NCBI RefSeq assembly: GCF_914768025.1
Contig: NZ_CAJZCE010000012.1
Span: 1 to 64,000 of the forward strand
From: Snodgrassella gandavensis
GTDB lineage: Bacteria; Pseudomonadota; Gammaproteobacteria; Burkholderiales; Neisseriaceae
Length of the DNA stretch: 64,000 nt
Direction of reading: 5' to 3'
A program made the translations under genes and the position numbers. Under the pieces are notes generated by a model that was not told the origin of the DNA, did not search any database, and saw nothing but the letters and a program-made list of their open reading frames with translations. This document shows, piece after piece, positions 41,553 to 52,000 of the stretch (position 1 is its first letter; every line of letters begins with the position of its first letter).

Positions 41553-42060
41553 AAGTTAAATCTTATTGATACGTCAGAAATGTCTTGTAGCTGCATCTGT
41601 TTGTTAGCCAGTAAGCGCCACCCGCTGGTATATGCTCAACAGTAGATGAATGATAATGCTATAGTTAGCTTCAAGATAAATAATAGCAGCAGTAGTATTA
41701 ACGTCTTTATCTACATCAGTATTTTTACCGGTATTTCTGTATAACTAAATAGTTGCTATCGGGTAAAGCTATCTAAAATTGAATTAAATTATGTATTTTA
41801 CGTAATTCGGTTGCAAATACCGCTGCTCTATTTTTATGGCAAAATTGTTCTGATATACAAGATGCATTGCTTACCAGAGCATAAACCAGCCATGTATGAA
41901 TGTAAGCAGACGGTCTGAATACTCAGGTATTGTTTGCTGATTTCTGTTTAACTTGTGCTATCGCTGGTTTAGTGGCCACAATATGGCACAAATATTTGTT
42001 TACAGCCAGAAACTGTCTAGCTGGCGTGAATTTTGCATGCACAGCAACAAGGTGAAAATC

Positions 42061-42936
42061 ATGAATACAATCCGCTTATCTGCCCGCAATTTATTGTTAT
42101 TGCTTCTGGGCTGTTGCTTTGCCTTGCTGGCACCGGCTGCTGAAAATCTAGCACCAGTACCGGCCTTGACTGCTCCGGTAATGGATACCGCCAATATGTT
42201 ACAGCCAGACACTCGTGAAGAGTTAAACGGGCAATTACGGGCATTCAGTCGCGAGCGGGGTAGTCAGATTGTGATATTAACCGTACCAACCATCACACCG
42301 GAAACACCGTTTGATTACGCTACTCGAGTGATGAATTCTTGGAAACCCGGGCGCAAGGGAATTGATGATGGTGTACTGTTGTTGCTGGTGCGTGATGAGC
42401 ACAAAACATTTCTGGCTCCCGGGCGCGGGCTGGAGGGTGCTATTCCTGATGTCTATGCTAAACGTATATTAGATGATGTGCTGCGTCCGCAGTTACGCGC
42501 GAATAATGCAGATGGTGGTGTGCGACAGGCGGTGGATTTACTGGAAAAACTGATTAAAGGTGAGAAGCTGCCAGCAGTGCAGCAGCCAGAGCTTCAGCAA
42601 ACAAACAGTTTTACCGCTATGTTAATAGAAGCGATGTTTTTGGTATTCATAGCGGGTGCATTTTTAAAAAATATATTTGGTAATACACTGGGCAGTGCAA
42701 TCGTTGCTTTTCTAGTGTTAACGTTAGGCTGGTACATTGGTTGGAATCTGTTGATAACAATAATCATTGCTATTGTGTCATTTATAGTGACCTTTATTTT
42801 TGCCGGAAATGTGTTTATTGGTGGCTACAATAATAATGGAAACGATGATTTTTGGGGGCGAGGCGGTGGTTCCGGTGGTGGCTTTAGTGGCGGGGGCGGG
42901 GGCTATGGTGGCGGAGGAGCCTCCGGCAACTGGTAA
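42061..42936 (+). CDS. TPM domain (YgcG-like) protein with Gly-rich C-terminus
   Basis: Signal peptide; VMDTANMLQPDTREELNGQLRAFSRERGSQIVILTVPTI; C-terminal GRGGGSGGGFSGGGGGYGGGGASGNW. Confidence 0.92.
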   Translation: MNTIRLSARNLLLLLLGCCFALLAPAAENLAPVPALTAPVMDTANMLQPDTREELNGQLRAFSRERGSQIVILTVPTITPETPFDYATRVMNSWKPGRKGIDDGVLLLLVRDEHKTFLAPGRGLEGAIPDVYAKRILDDVLRPQLRANNADGGVRQAVDLLEKLIKGEKLPAVQQPELQQTNSFTAMLIEAMFLVFIAGAFLKNIFGNTLGSAIVAFLVLTLGWYIGWNLLITIIIAIVSFIVTFIFAGNVFIGGYNNNGNDDFWGRGGGSGGGFSGGGGGYGGGGASGNW

Positions 42937-43061
42937 TTTTTGGATAAGATAAATCAGGCTGGGTGTAAAACATTGATTATTTATCAAATTCCGAGTGAAT
43001 TCATAGTATAGTTGTTTATCTTGTTAGATAGATTATGTGTTTTGTTTTCTGATAGGCATAT

Positions 43062-43991
43062 ATGTCTAAAATCGGGCTTGGTATTTATTTTCTGCTGTTG
43101 TGGTATTTACCCTTACGCTTTGGTGGTGGGGGTATGTTACTGGATGTTGTGCTGGTAATACTGCTTCTGTTTTATCTTTATGCGGTGCATATTGTTGATG
43201 ATGGTACTGAAGCATCTATTGCTACAGACGAAAATCTGTATATAGCGGTATTGTTTGAGGTGGCCGGACAAATTTGCGCGGCCAAAGGGTATGTTTCTGC
43301 GGAAGATCGGTCGCATGTTTATGCACTGACTAAAAAATTGCAGTTGGACGCAGAAATGGAAGTACTGGCGCGCTATGCTTTCAATATGGGACAGATGTCA
43401 AATTATCCGCTCAGAGCACGGCTTGGCCAGTTATATCGTGCCTATAGTCATGACAAGCGCGCTTTGATGCTGTTTTGTAAACATATGCTCGAATTTGCAC
43501 TGATAGATGGCCGGCTGCATAAGAATGAGCGGCGCATTCTGAACATTATGGCAGATGAGTTCCGTATTCCCTATGCGCAAATGCTGATTTTTGCCAGCCA
43601 GACAGTACATGGGCAGAGTAATGAATATCGCCATTACTGGCAGACAAATGAGCAATGGAAACAGCAGCGACAGCATGAACGATATGAGCAGCACCAGCAC
43701 CAGCAACAGTCACGACAACAACAGCAGCAATATCGTCAACAGCAGCAGAGTAACAGACAGCCACCGCCGGTTGAGGAGCTGTATGATGATGCTTATCAGG
43801 TACTGGGAATCTCGGCAAATGCCAGTGCGCATGAAATCAAACAAGCATACCGCCGTCTGATGAATAAATATCATCCGGATAAGCTGATCAAACAGAAGTT
43901 ATCGGCTGCTGAGATGCAGCGAGCAACCGAGCATACTCAGCGTATACAGGCTGCATATGCCTATGTAAAACAGTTGCGCGGATTTGTTTAG
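43062..43991 (+). CDS. DjlA-like co-chaperone: TM segment, TerB-like domain, Q/H-rich linker, C-terminal J-domain
   Basis: AYQVLGISANASAHEIKQAYRRLMNKYHPDKL; Q-rich linker; TerB-like middle. Confidence 0.88.
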   Translation: MSKIGLGIYFLLLWYLPLRFGGGGMLLDVVLVILLLFYLYAVHIVDDGTEASIATDENLYIAVLFEVAGQICAAKGYVSAEDRSHVYALTKKLQLDAEMEVLARYAFNMGQMSNYPLRARLGQLYRAYSHDKRALMLFCKHMLEFALIDGRLHKNERRILNIMADEFRIPYAQMLIFASQTVHGQSNEYRHYWQTNEQWKQQRQHERYEQHQHQQQSRQQQQQYRQQQQSNRQPPPVEELYDDAYQVLGISANASAHEIKQAYRRLMNKYHPDKLIKQKLSAAEMQRATEHTQRIQAAYAYVKQLRGFV

Positions 43992-44478
43992 CCACTTGCG
44001 GGTACTTACTTGGTGCTAAGTTTGATATGCCACACAGTTTCTAAGGATTTTTTAAAGGGCTGTTCTGTTTCAGACAGATAAATCTGGCAAATGCGTTTCT
44101 GATTATATGCAGTTTTTTATCCCGGATATAATGAATTATTTCACTGCATATATCTCTGTTTTGATTTTAAATATTTGAATTATAAATTTTTTTGTTCAAT
44201 GCAATCAAAAAATATGTGTAATCTTGTGCCATTAAAGCTAATATCTGCGTCTATATCTTTTGAATAAAATACATTCTTTTTTTCATCAGTGTGGCAAGAA
44301 CTGGAAATGTACAAAGCAGTAACAGGCAAAACAGTGGAGTCAGTATTTTTGATTGGGGAAGCCTATGTCTGTATAAATATTTGTATAATTATTATGGTAT
44401 TGATTTAGAAATCCAAACTACATAAACTCTAAAATTAACTTGTAGTGCTACCATATTGAATCAAATATACAGGAAAGA

Positions 44479-45009
44479 ATGGGCTGTATGAGTACAAATA
44501 AACTGAGTATGGGGTTGTGGCCACGGCTCTGGCGTCACTGGACACATCCACGCCAGCGGGTAAGTATTTATTTTCCGACACTGGTACTGCAACAGCTTAC
44601 TGAACAGATTACGCGTTCGGAACAGCGCCATACCGGACAACTGCGGTTTGTGATCGAGTCCAGTCTTAATACTGCCAGTCTGTGCCACCACGTAACGGCA
44701 CGCCAGCGGGCACAGTACTGGTTCGGACATCTGGGCATCTGGGATACTGCGCAAAAAAGTGGCATTCTGGTTTATGTGCTATTTGCAGATCGCGCGGTGG
44801 AAATCATTGCAGACCGGGGTATTAATGGCTGCGTTGACATGGCGCTGTGGCAACAGATATGCAATCACATAACGCAGGCATTTCAGCAGCAGAATTATAT
44901 GGCCGGTTTGAGCGCCGGGCTGGATGAGCTGACTGAATTACTGGTGCAGCATTTTCCGCGTACGCATGCGGGTGTGAATGAATTGGCAGATGAGGTGATC
45001 CTGCGCTAG
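44479..45009 (+). CDS. second TPM domain protein
   Basis: IWDTAQKSGILVYVLFADRAVEIIADRGINGCVDMALWQQICNHITQAF. Confidence 0.85.
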   Translation: MGCMSTNKLSMGLWPRLWRHWTHPRQRVSIYFPTLVLQQLTEQITRSEQRHTGQLRFVIESSLNTASLCHHVTARQRAQYWFGHLGIWDTAQKSGILVYVLFADRAVEIIADRGINGCVDMALWQQICNHITQAFQQQNYMAGLSAGLDELTELLVQHFPRTHAGVNELADEVILR

Positions 45010-45497
45010 GGCTAAATCTGCTGTATGTTTGGTATTATCTGATTCAGGTTTGAGCTGAAATGGCAATCCTTGTCATGTGTATGACTATACAGAGGGGGAA
45101 CCGCTGGTCTGGATAAGATGAAAAATTAAAAATAATATTTGCGCCTTTCTGCTTAAACAACATATCAAACATTATTAATGTAATGATTGATATTAATTAA
45201 CAATGTATTGTGATGAAATGATATAAACAGTTTTTTTGAATTAAATTTTTTTAATATTATTAAAATACATATATATAGGGTTTACAATGTATTTGCGGCT
45301 TAAAAGACAGATTAAAGCAAAGGGATAATATGCACAGGCCGCAAATAGCTTGGCTATCGTGCATTAGTATAAGCCAGAATAATTTGATACTGAATAGTAT
45401 GGTTATTCTGGCTTCAGTATTCTCAGGCTGTGGATGAGGCAAAGTGTGCTGTGGTTTGCCTGTAGTGAATTAGATAAACACGGCAATTAGTGCCGGT

Positions 45498-46292
45498 TTA
45501 GCGCAGGCGTGCGAGAATAATGCCTGGTGCTTTGATTAACAGAATGATTTCATCGCCGATATCCAACTGCATATTTTCGGCGCTGTGGCGGGTCATGCTA
45601 GCAGTCAGGCTAAGTGCTGCACCTAAATCTACTGTAATAACACTATTGACTGTGCCGGTATCGATATGGCGTATGATTCCGCTTAGCTGATTGCGTGCAG
45701 ATATAAGTAAATTGGGGTCTGGGCGGGCAAGTATAATGGCAGAAGCCTGAATCAGTGCCAGTGCTTCAACACCAACAGCCAGCTCCATCTGCTCACAACT
45801 GTGCCGAGTAAGCATCGCCACCAGTTCCTGCCCGCTGTTTAAACGCAGGTGAACTTCATTATTTACTGTTCCATCAATAATTTGACTCACTATGCCGGCA
45901 AGCTGATTATCGGCACTTAAATCCAGATTCATTTTTTGCCATAAGCCATAATGGCTCGGGTCGGCATTACTGTGCAATTGCCGGAGTAACTGCTGGTGGC
46001 GTTGCTGCATGGTATGGTAATAATCTAAAAAGGCTTCACCAAAGGCGGTTAAGACGCTGTTGCCGCCACCCTGACCGCCAGTCTGGCGCAATACTAAAGG
46101 TTGCGGTGCCAGATTATTTAATGCATCTATGGCATCCCAGGCTGCTTTATAACTCATAGGGACAGCCTTGGCTGCCTGAGTAATCGAACCGAAACGCTGA
46201 ATATTTTCGAGTAGGGCAATTCGTTTGCTGTTACCAATCCGCTGGCCGTTAATGGTAGGAATCAGTTCAGTATCAAGATTGAATTCATTCAT
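45498..46292 (-). CDS. modE: ModE family molybdate-dependent regulator (HTH + two MOP domains)
   Basis: RIALLENIQRFGSITQAAKAVPMSYKAAWDAIDALNNLAPQPLVLRQTGGQGGGNSVLTAFG; two TIMOP-like repeats. Confidence 0.95.
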   Translation of the reverse strand: MNEFNLDTELIPTINGQRIGNSKRIALLENIQRFGSITQAAKAVPMSYKAAWDAIDALNNLAPQPLVLRQTGGQGGGNSVLTAFGEAFLDYYHTMQQRHQQLLRQLHSNADPSHYGLWQKMNLDLSADNQLAGIVSQIIDGTVNNEVHLRLNSGQELVAMLTRHSCEQMELAVGVEALALIQASAIILARPDPNLLISARNQLSGIIRHIDTGTVNSVITVDLGAALSLTASMTRHSAENMQLDIGDEIILLIKAPGIILARLR

Positions 46293-47005
46293 GATGGCTG
46301 CTGCGACGGGGAGCTGGAATATAAATGCCCATTATCCATGTGCCAGATTTGAGCGTCAAAAGCAGCAGCATCTGCGGGGTCGTGGGTAATCAGTAGCATC
46401 GGTAAATTTAGCTGTTGTTGCCAATTAGCCAGTTCTGTACGCATTTGTGCGCGTAGCTGGGTATCCAGTGCAGAAAATGGTTCATCCAGCAGAATAGCAC
46501 TTGGTTTTGCAATCAGTGCCCGCGCCAGTGCCACACGCTGGCGCTGGCCGCCAGACAGGTGTGCCGGATACTGTTCGGCCACGGCATTGAGCTGCATGGC
46601 TGCCAGCCAATGTTCGACTTCTGTATACCGGCTGCGTTTGTGCGGATTGAATAAACCATGTTGAATACCGCAGGCGATGTTCTGGCGCACATTTAAATGC
46701 GGGAAAAGGGCATAATCCTGAAAAACATAGGCCAGTTTGCGTTGCTGCGGGCTGAGATTGAGATGTGGCGCCTGAAACAGGGTTACCCCGTTAACAATAA
46801 TATGGCCTTGTGTCGGAGTCAGCAAGCCGGCAACAGCTTTTAGCATCAAGCTTTTTCCACTACCGGAGGCACCCATAATTACCGTACGTGGCGCCTGACT
46901 GGACAGGCGGATATCCAGAGTAAATTGGCTGCCATCAGTACGCTGGAGGGTTTTCTGGAAATTGAAATCTAACATAAAACCACTGGCTGAATTGAAAATA
47001 AGCAC
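46289..47005 (-). CDS. modC: molybdate ABC transporter ATP-binding protein
   Basis: VIMGASGSGKSLMLKAVAGL, LSGGQRQRVALARALIAKPSAILLDEPFSALD. Confidence 0.93.
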   Translation of the reverse strand: MLIFNSASGFMLDFNFQKTLQRTDGSQFTLDIRLSSQAPRTVIMGASGSGKSLMLKAVAGLLTPTQGHIIVNGVTLFQAPHLNLSPQQRKLAYVFQDYALFPHLNVRQNIACGIQHGLFNPHKRSRYTEVEHWLAAMQLNAVAEQYPAHLSGGQRQRVALARALIAKPSAILLDEPFSALDTQLRAQMRTELANWQQQLNLPMLLITHDPADAAAFDAQIWHMDNGHLYSSSPSQQPS

Positions 47006-47056
47006 AAATAAAGCAATGCATAAGCAAGGGCATAATTCTGCGGTTCTGACATTGGA

Positions 47057-47737
47057 TTATTTAAGATTATGCATGGGTACTTTGCCGGATAAAAGTTTGC
47101 TGGTAAGCAGTAATATCAGAATACATACCACAGATATTATCAGTACCAGTGTGTTGGCCAGATAGTCATCACCGGCCTGTACTGCTTCATATACAGCAAT
47201 CGAAAGTGTTTGCGTTTGCCCGGGGATGCTGCCAGCCACCATCAGCGTAGCACCGAATTCGCCCATACTGCGGGCGAATGCCAGTAATACACCGGCCAGA
47301 ATACCGCGCCATGCCAGCGGCAAGGTGATGCGCAGGAAAACACCGGTATTACTGATACCCAAAACACGGGCTGCTTGTTCCAGTTGTGGATCCAGACTTT
47401 CAAATGCAGCGCGTGCAGGTTTAAATACCAGCGGAAACGATACTACTGTGGCTGCTATTACAGCACCTTGCCAGGTAAAAATCAGATTAATACCCAGATA
47501 ATGCTGTAACCATTGGCCGATAAAACCATTTTTACCAATCAGTACCAGCAGATAATAGCCCAGTACTGTTGGCGGCATCACCATTGGCAGAGTAAGGATG
47601 GTATCAATCAGTTCCCGTCCCCACACAGTCTTGCGAGCAAGAATATAGCCAGTGCTTACACCAAGAACCAGATTGATGACTGTTGCCCACAGGGCAATTT
47701 TAAGTGACAGGGCAAGGGCAATCCAGGCCGCAGCCAT
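47057..47737 (-). CDS. modB: molybdate ABC transporter permease
   Basis: LPMVMPPTVLGYYLLV; ARSMGEFGATLMVAGSIPGQTQTLSIAVYEAVQAG. Confidence 0.95.
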   Translation of the reverse strand: MAAAWIALALSLKIALWATVINLVLGVSTGYILARKTVWGRELIDTILTLPMVMPPTVLGYYLLVLIGKNGFIGQWLQHYLGINLIFTWQGAVIAATVVSFPLVFKPARAAFESLDPQLEQAARVLGISNTGVFLRITLPLAWRGILAGVLLAFARSMGEFGATLMVAGSIPGQTQTLSIAVYEAVQAGDDYLANTLVLIISVVCILILLLTSKLLSGKVPMHNLK

Positions 47738-47799
47738 TATCCTCTCCTTGAAATGAAAATTCAGGCAGTTAAGGGCGCTAACTGCCGCAGAAATTATGC

Positions 47800-48567
47800 T
47801 CAGCGCGCGCTCTGGAAACCGTAATGTTTAAGAATCTGCTGACCTTTGGCTGAGCGGATAAAGTGCACGAAACGGTTGGCCGCAGCCGGCTCCTTACTGG
47901 CCACGGTTTTGGCAATAGGATAGCTGATTGGTTTGCTGGTGGGGATGGTAGCGGCTACACTAACCTTATCCGGCATAATGGCCGCATCCGTACCAAAGAC
48001 AAAACCGGCTTCGGCAGACTGGTTGGCTACATAATCCAATGCCTGACGCACGTTGTTTACATTAACAATTTTAGGCTGAATCTGACTCCATACCTGCGCC
48101 TGTTCCATTGCTGCCTGTGCATAGCGGCCTGCTGGTGTGTAAGCCGGATTGCCCAGTGCAATATGCTTAATACCACTGTGTTGCAAATCTTTGAGACTAC
48201 GTACGGTTACATCGCCTTTTTTCGGCGTAATCAATACCAGAGTATTATTTGCAAAATTAACTCTGTCTTGTGCCTGCACCAGATTTTTGGCCTGTGCCTG
48301 ATCCATGGTCTGTTGGTCTGCCGAAGCAAATACATCTACCGGAGCACCATTTTGCATCTGCTGTAGCAGAGAACCGGATGCACCAAAATTGAGCAGAACT
48401 TTATCCTGCGGATATTGCTGCTGGTATGCCCTGGCAATGTCATTGAATGCATTGGTAAGGCTGGCAGCGGCAGAAACAGTGATGCTGGCAGCAAAAGAAG
48501 AATTGCTTACTATGCATAGGCTGATTGTGGTGATGAGGGCACTCAGGCGGGTATATTTATGACACAT
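47800..48567 (-). CDS. modA: molybdate ABC transporter substrate-binding protein
   Basis: ITVSAAASLTNAFNDIARAYQQQYPQDKVLLNFGASGSLLQQMQNGAPVDVFASADQQTMDQA. Confidence 0.95.
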   Translation of the reverse strand: MCHKYTRLSALITTISLCIVSNSSFAASITVSAAASLTNAFNDIARAYQQQYPQDKVLLNFGASGSLLQQMQNGAPVDVFASADQQTMDQAQAKNLVQAQDRVNFANNTLVLITPKKGDVTVRSLKDLQHSGIKHIALGNPAYTPAGRYAQAAMEQAQVWSQIQPKIVNVNNVRQALDYVANQSAEAGFVFGTDAAIMPDKVSVAATIPTSKPISYPIAKTVASKEPAAANRFVHFIRSAKGQQILKHYGFQSAR

Positions 48568-48641
48568 GTTTTATCCTCGGTTAGAATGCATTGTTATTTT
48601 CGGCAGGGTTAAATTGAGTTGATTATAAGGGAAAATAGCTG

Positions 48642-48665
48642 CGAAATATACCTTACTATATAACG
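48642..48665 (-). promoter_or_regulatory. putative ModE operator upstream of modABC
   Basis: Minus strand CGTTATAT-AGTAAGGT-ATATTTCG, imperfect 8-8-8 palindrome, about 75 bp upstream of the modA start. Confidence 0.6.
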
Positions 48666-49021
48666 AAAAGCAGTCATGCTGCTATCTAAGACTTGTATGC
48701 GATCGTGGGTAAAAAATATTTATAAATCAAAATGTATGCAAATATTAATTTGCAGATGAAATAATTTACTGAGTAATCAATTTAATTTTTTTGCCAGCCT
48801 GTTAATAGCATTATTTAATTAAAAATAATCTCTGTATCAGGTAAATAAAGGCTTTTAATGAAAATTATATTTATTTATTAATATTAAAAAATACATATAA
48901 AATTATATAAGAACTTAAATAAAGTATTATAATGGAGTTAAATGTTAGTATTAATAAAGTTACTAGCATATTTGGTAAGCTGTACGAGATTAGATTCTCT
49001 ACAATAAATAAAAATAATTTC

Positions 49022-49051
49022 ATTAGGAACCATCAAATTAGGAACCATCAA
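49022..49051 (+). repeat. tandem duplication of a 15-bp unit containing the fdnG Shine-Dalgarno
   Basis: ATTAGGAACCATCAA x2 directly before ATG 49054. Confidence 0.95.
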
Positions 49052-49053
49052 AC

Positions 49054-52000
49054 ATGAACCTGACAAGACGCCAGTTTTTCAAGGTTACCGCAGCAGGTGC
49101 CGGCGCTACAGGATTGGCAGTCATGGGCATGGCACCAGCCACTGCCTTTGCTGAAGTCCGCCAGTACAAATTATTACGGGCAACAGAAACACGCAATAAT
49201 TGCACGTATTGTTCAGTTGGTTGTGGTACGTTGTTGTATAGCCTAGGTGACGGAGCAAAAAACGCCAAAAAGAAAATCTTTCATATTGAAGGAGACCCAG
49301 ATCATCCGGTTAGTCGTGGTAGTTTGTGTCCAAAAGGCGCTTCACTGATTGACTTCGTGAACAGTCCAAACCGCGTGCTGCATCCGCAGGTGCGCGAAGC
49401 GGGCAGCAGTGAATGGAAAGACATTAGCTGGGATGAAGCGCTGGACCGCATTGCGCGTCTGATTAAAGACGAACGGGATGCCAATCTGATTGAAAAAAAT
49501 GCTGATGGTGTGACCGTAAACCGGCTGGAAAGTCTGGGCATGCTGTGTGCCTCTGCCAGCTCTAATGAAACCGGTATCCTGACGCAAAAATTCATGCGTT
49601 CGCTCGGACTGGTTGGAACCGATTCGCAAGCACGAGTTTGCCATGGTCCAACTGTATCGGCGCTGGCTGCTACATTCGGCCGTGGTGCCATGACCAATAC
49701 CTGGACTGATATCCAGAATGCCGATTTTATTCTGGTAATGGGTGGCAATGCAGCGGAAGCGCATCCGGTTGGTTTTAAATGGGTCATTGAAGCCAAAAAA
49801 CGCAAGGGCACCAAACTGATTGTGTGCGACCCGCGTTTTAACCGTACTGCGTCCGTGGCTGACCATTATCTGCCTATTCGTTCCGGTACGGATATTGCTT
49901 TTCTTGGTGCGGTAATTAACTGGCTGATTGAAAACAATAAAGTGCAATGGGATTATGTTAAAAATTATACCAACGCTTCTTTTATTGTGGCCGATGGCTA
50001 CGGGTTTCATGAAGGCCTGTTTTCCGGACATGCTGATTACACCACTGAGGACGGCAGCCATGCACCTGAAGCAGCTCCGAAAGGCGCCAAAGGTAGTGCT
50101 GTCTACAATAATGCCAGTTGGACATATGAGCTGGATGAAAACGGCTATGCCAAAGTTGACCCAACTTTAGAAAATCCGCGCTGTGTCTGGCAGGTGATGA
50201 AACGACATTATGCACAGTACACACCGGAAATGATGCATAAAATTACCGGCACCTCGATTGAGGATTTTCTGCTGGTATGTGAGGCTCTGGGCGCCACTTC
50301 GGCGAAAAACAAGGCTGGAACGATTCTGTATGCATTAGGCTGGACCCAGCATACCTATGGTTCGCAGAATATCCGTACCATGGCGATGATTCAGCTAATT
50401 CTTGGCAATATCGGTATGCCCGGTGGGGGTGTCAATGCACTGCGCGGCCATTCCAATATTCAGGGGTTGTCTGATCTGGGGCTGCTTTCCACCAACTTGC
50501 CGGGCTATCTGAGCCTGCCCAATGAAAAGAAAAACCCTACTTTTGCCGATTATTTGAGTGCACAGACACCAGCAGCCATGCGTCCGGGGCAGCTTAATTA
50601 CTGGAGCAATACGCCCAAATTTATGGTTAGCCTGCTCAAATGGTTCTTTGGTGAGAATGCCACCAAAGAAAATGACTGGGGCTACGATTGGCTGCCAAAG
50701 TGGGACAAAATGTACGATGTCTTGCAAATGACCGAAATGATGTATCAGGGGCAAATGCATGGCCTGCTGGTACAGGGCTTTAATGCCATGGGTTCTTTCC
50801 CGGATTCCAATCGTATCGTTGAAGCATTTTCGCGCCTCAAGTGGATGGTAGTCATGGATCCGCTGAATACTGAAACTGCTACTTTCTGGGAAAATCATGG
50901 CGATGCGCATGATGTAGACCCATCTACTATCCAAACCACCGTATTTCGCCTGCCAGTGCCCTGTTTTGCTGAAGAAAATGGTTCTATTGTTAATTCTTCA
51001 CGCTGGTTGCAATGGCACTATGCCGGAGCCGAAGCGCCAGAAGAAGCCAAAGCCGACCTTGAAATTCTGGCTGAGCTGCATTTGCGCATCAAGGCTCTGT
51101 ATGCAAAAGAGGGCGGTAAAGTACCAGAACCAATTCTTAATCTGAGCTGGCCGTATCAAGTAGCACATTCGCCTACACCTGAAGAGATGGCGCAGGAGTC
51201 CAATGGCTGGGCTCTAGCAGATATCAAAGACGAACAGGGCAATATTATTGTGCCCAAAGGCGGACAACTGGATGGCTTTGCCCAGTTACGCGATGATGGT
51301 ACTACTGCCTGTGCCTGCTGGATTTTTGCCGGTTCTTGGACTAAAAACGGCAATCAGATGGCACGGCGCGATAACAGCAATGCCGGGCTGGGCAACACCC
51401 CGGGTTGGGCATGGGCATGGCCAGCCAATCGCCGCATCCTGTATAACCGAGCTTCCTGTGACCCATCTGGTAAAGCCTGGGACCCAGAACGGATACTGAT
51501 TCACTGGGATGGCCGTAAATGGATTGGAGCCGATGTAGCTGACTATAAGGCCGATCAGGCACCAGACACCAATATGAATCCGTTTATCATGAACGAGGAG
51601 GGTGTTGGCCGCCTGTTCTGTACCAAAAAACTGGTGGACGGTCCATTCCCGACATTCTACGAACCGACTGAATCGCCGGTTGGTAAGAATCTGCTCTACC
51701 CGAAAGTGTTAAATACACCCGCAGTACGCCTGTTTGACAGTGTTAAAGAACGCATTGGACATAAGGATGAGTTTCCCTGTGTTGGTACAACCTATCGCCT
51801 GACCGAGCATTTCCAGTTCTGGACTAAATCAGTGAAGTTACTGATGATTGCTCAGCCGGAACAGTTTGTCGAAATCAGCGAAGAGCTGGCGGCACAAAAA
51901 AACATTGCCAAAGGCGATACCGTTAAAATCAGCACCAAGCGCGGCTGGGTAGAAGCCAAAGCCGTGGTAACCAAACGTCTGCGTCCTCTGGATATTAATG

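Noticed and set aside
49342-50061. 239-codon ORF antisense to fdnG
   Set aside because: Lies entirely opposite a strongly recognisable formate dehydrogenase gene and reads as non-family low-information protein; long antisense ORFs are expected in GC-richer coding DNA.
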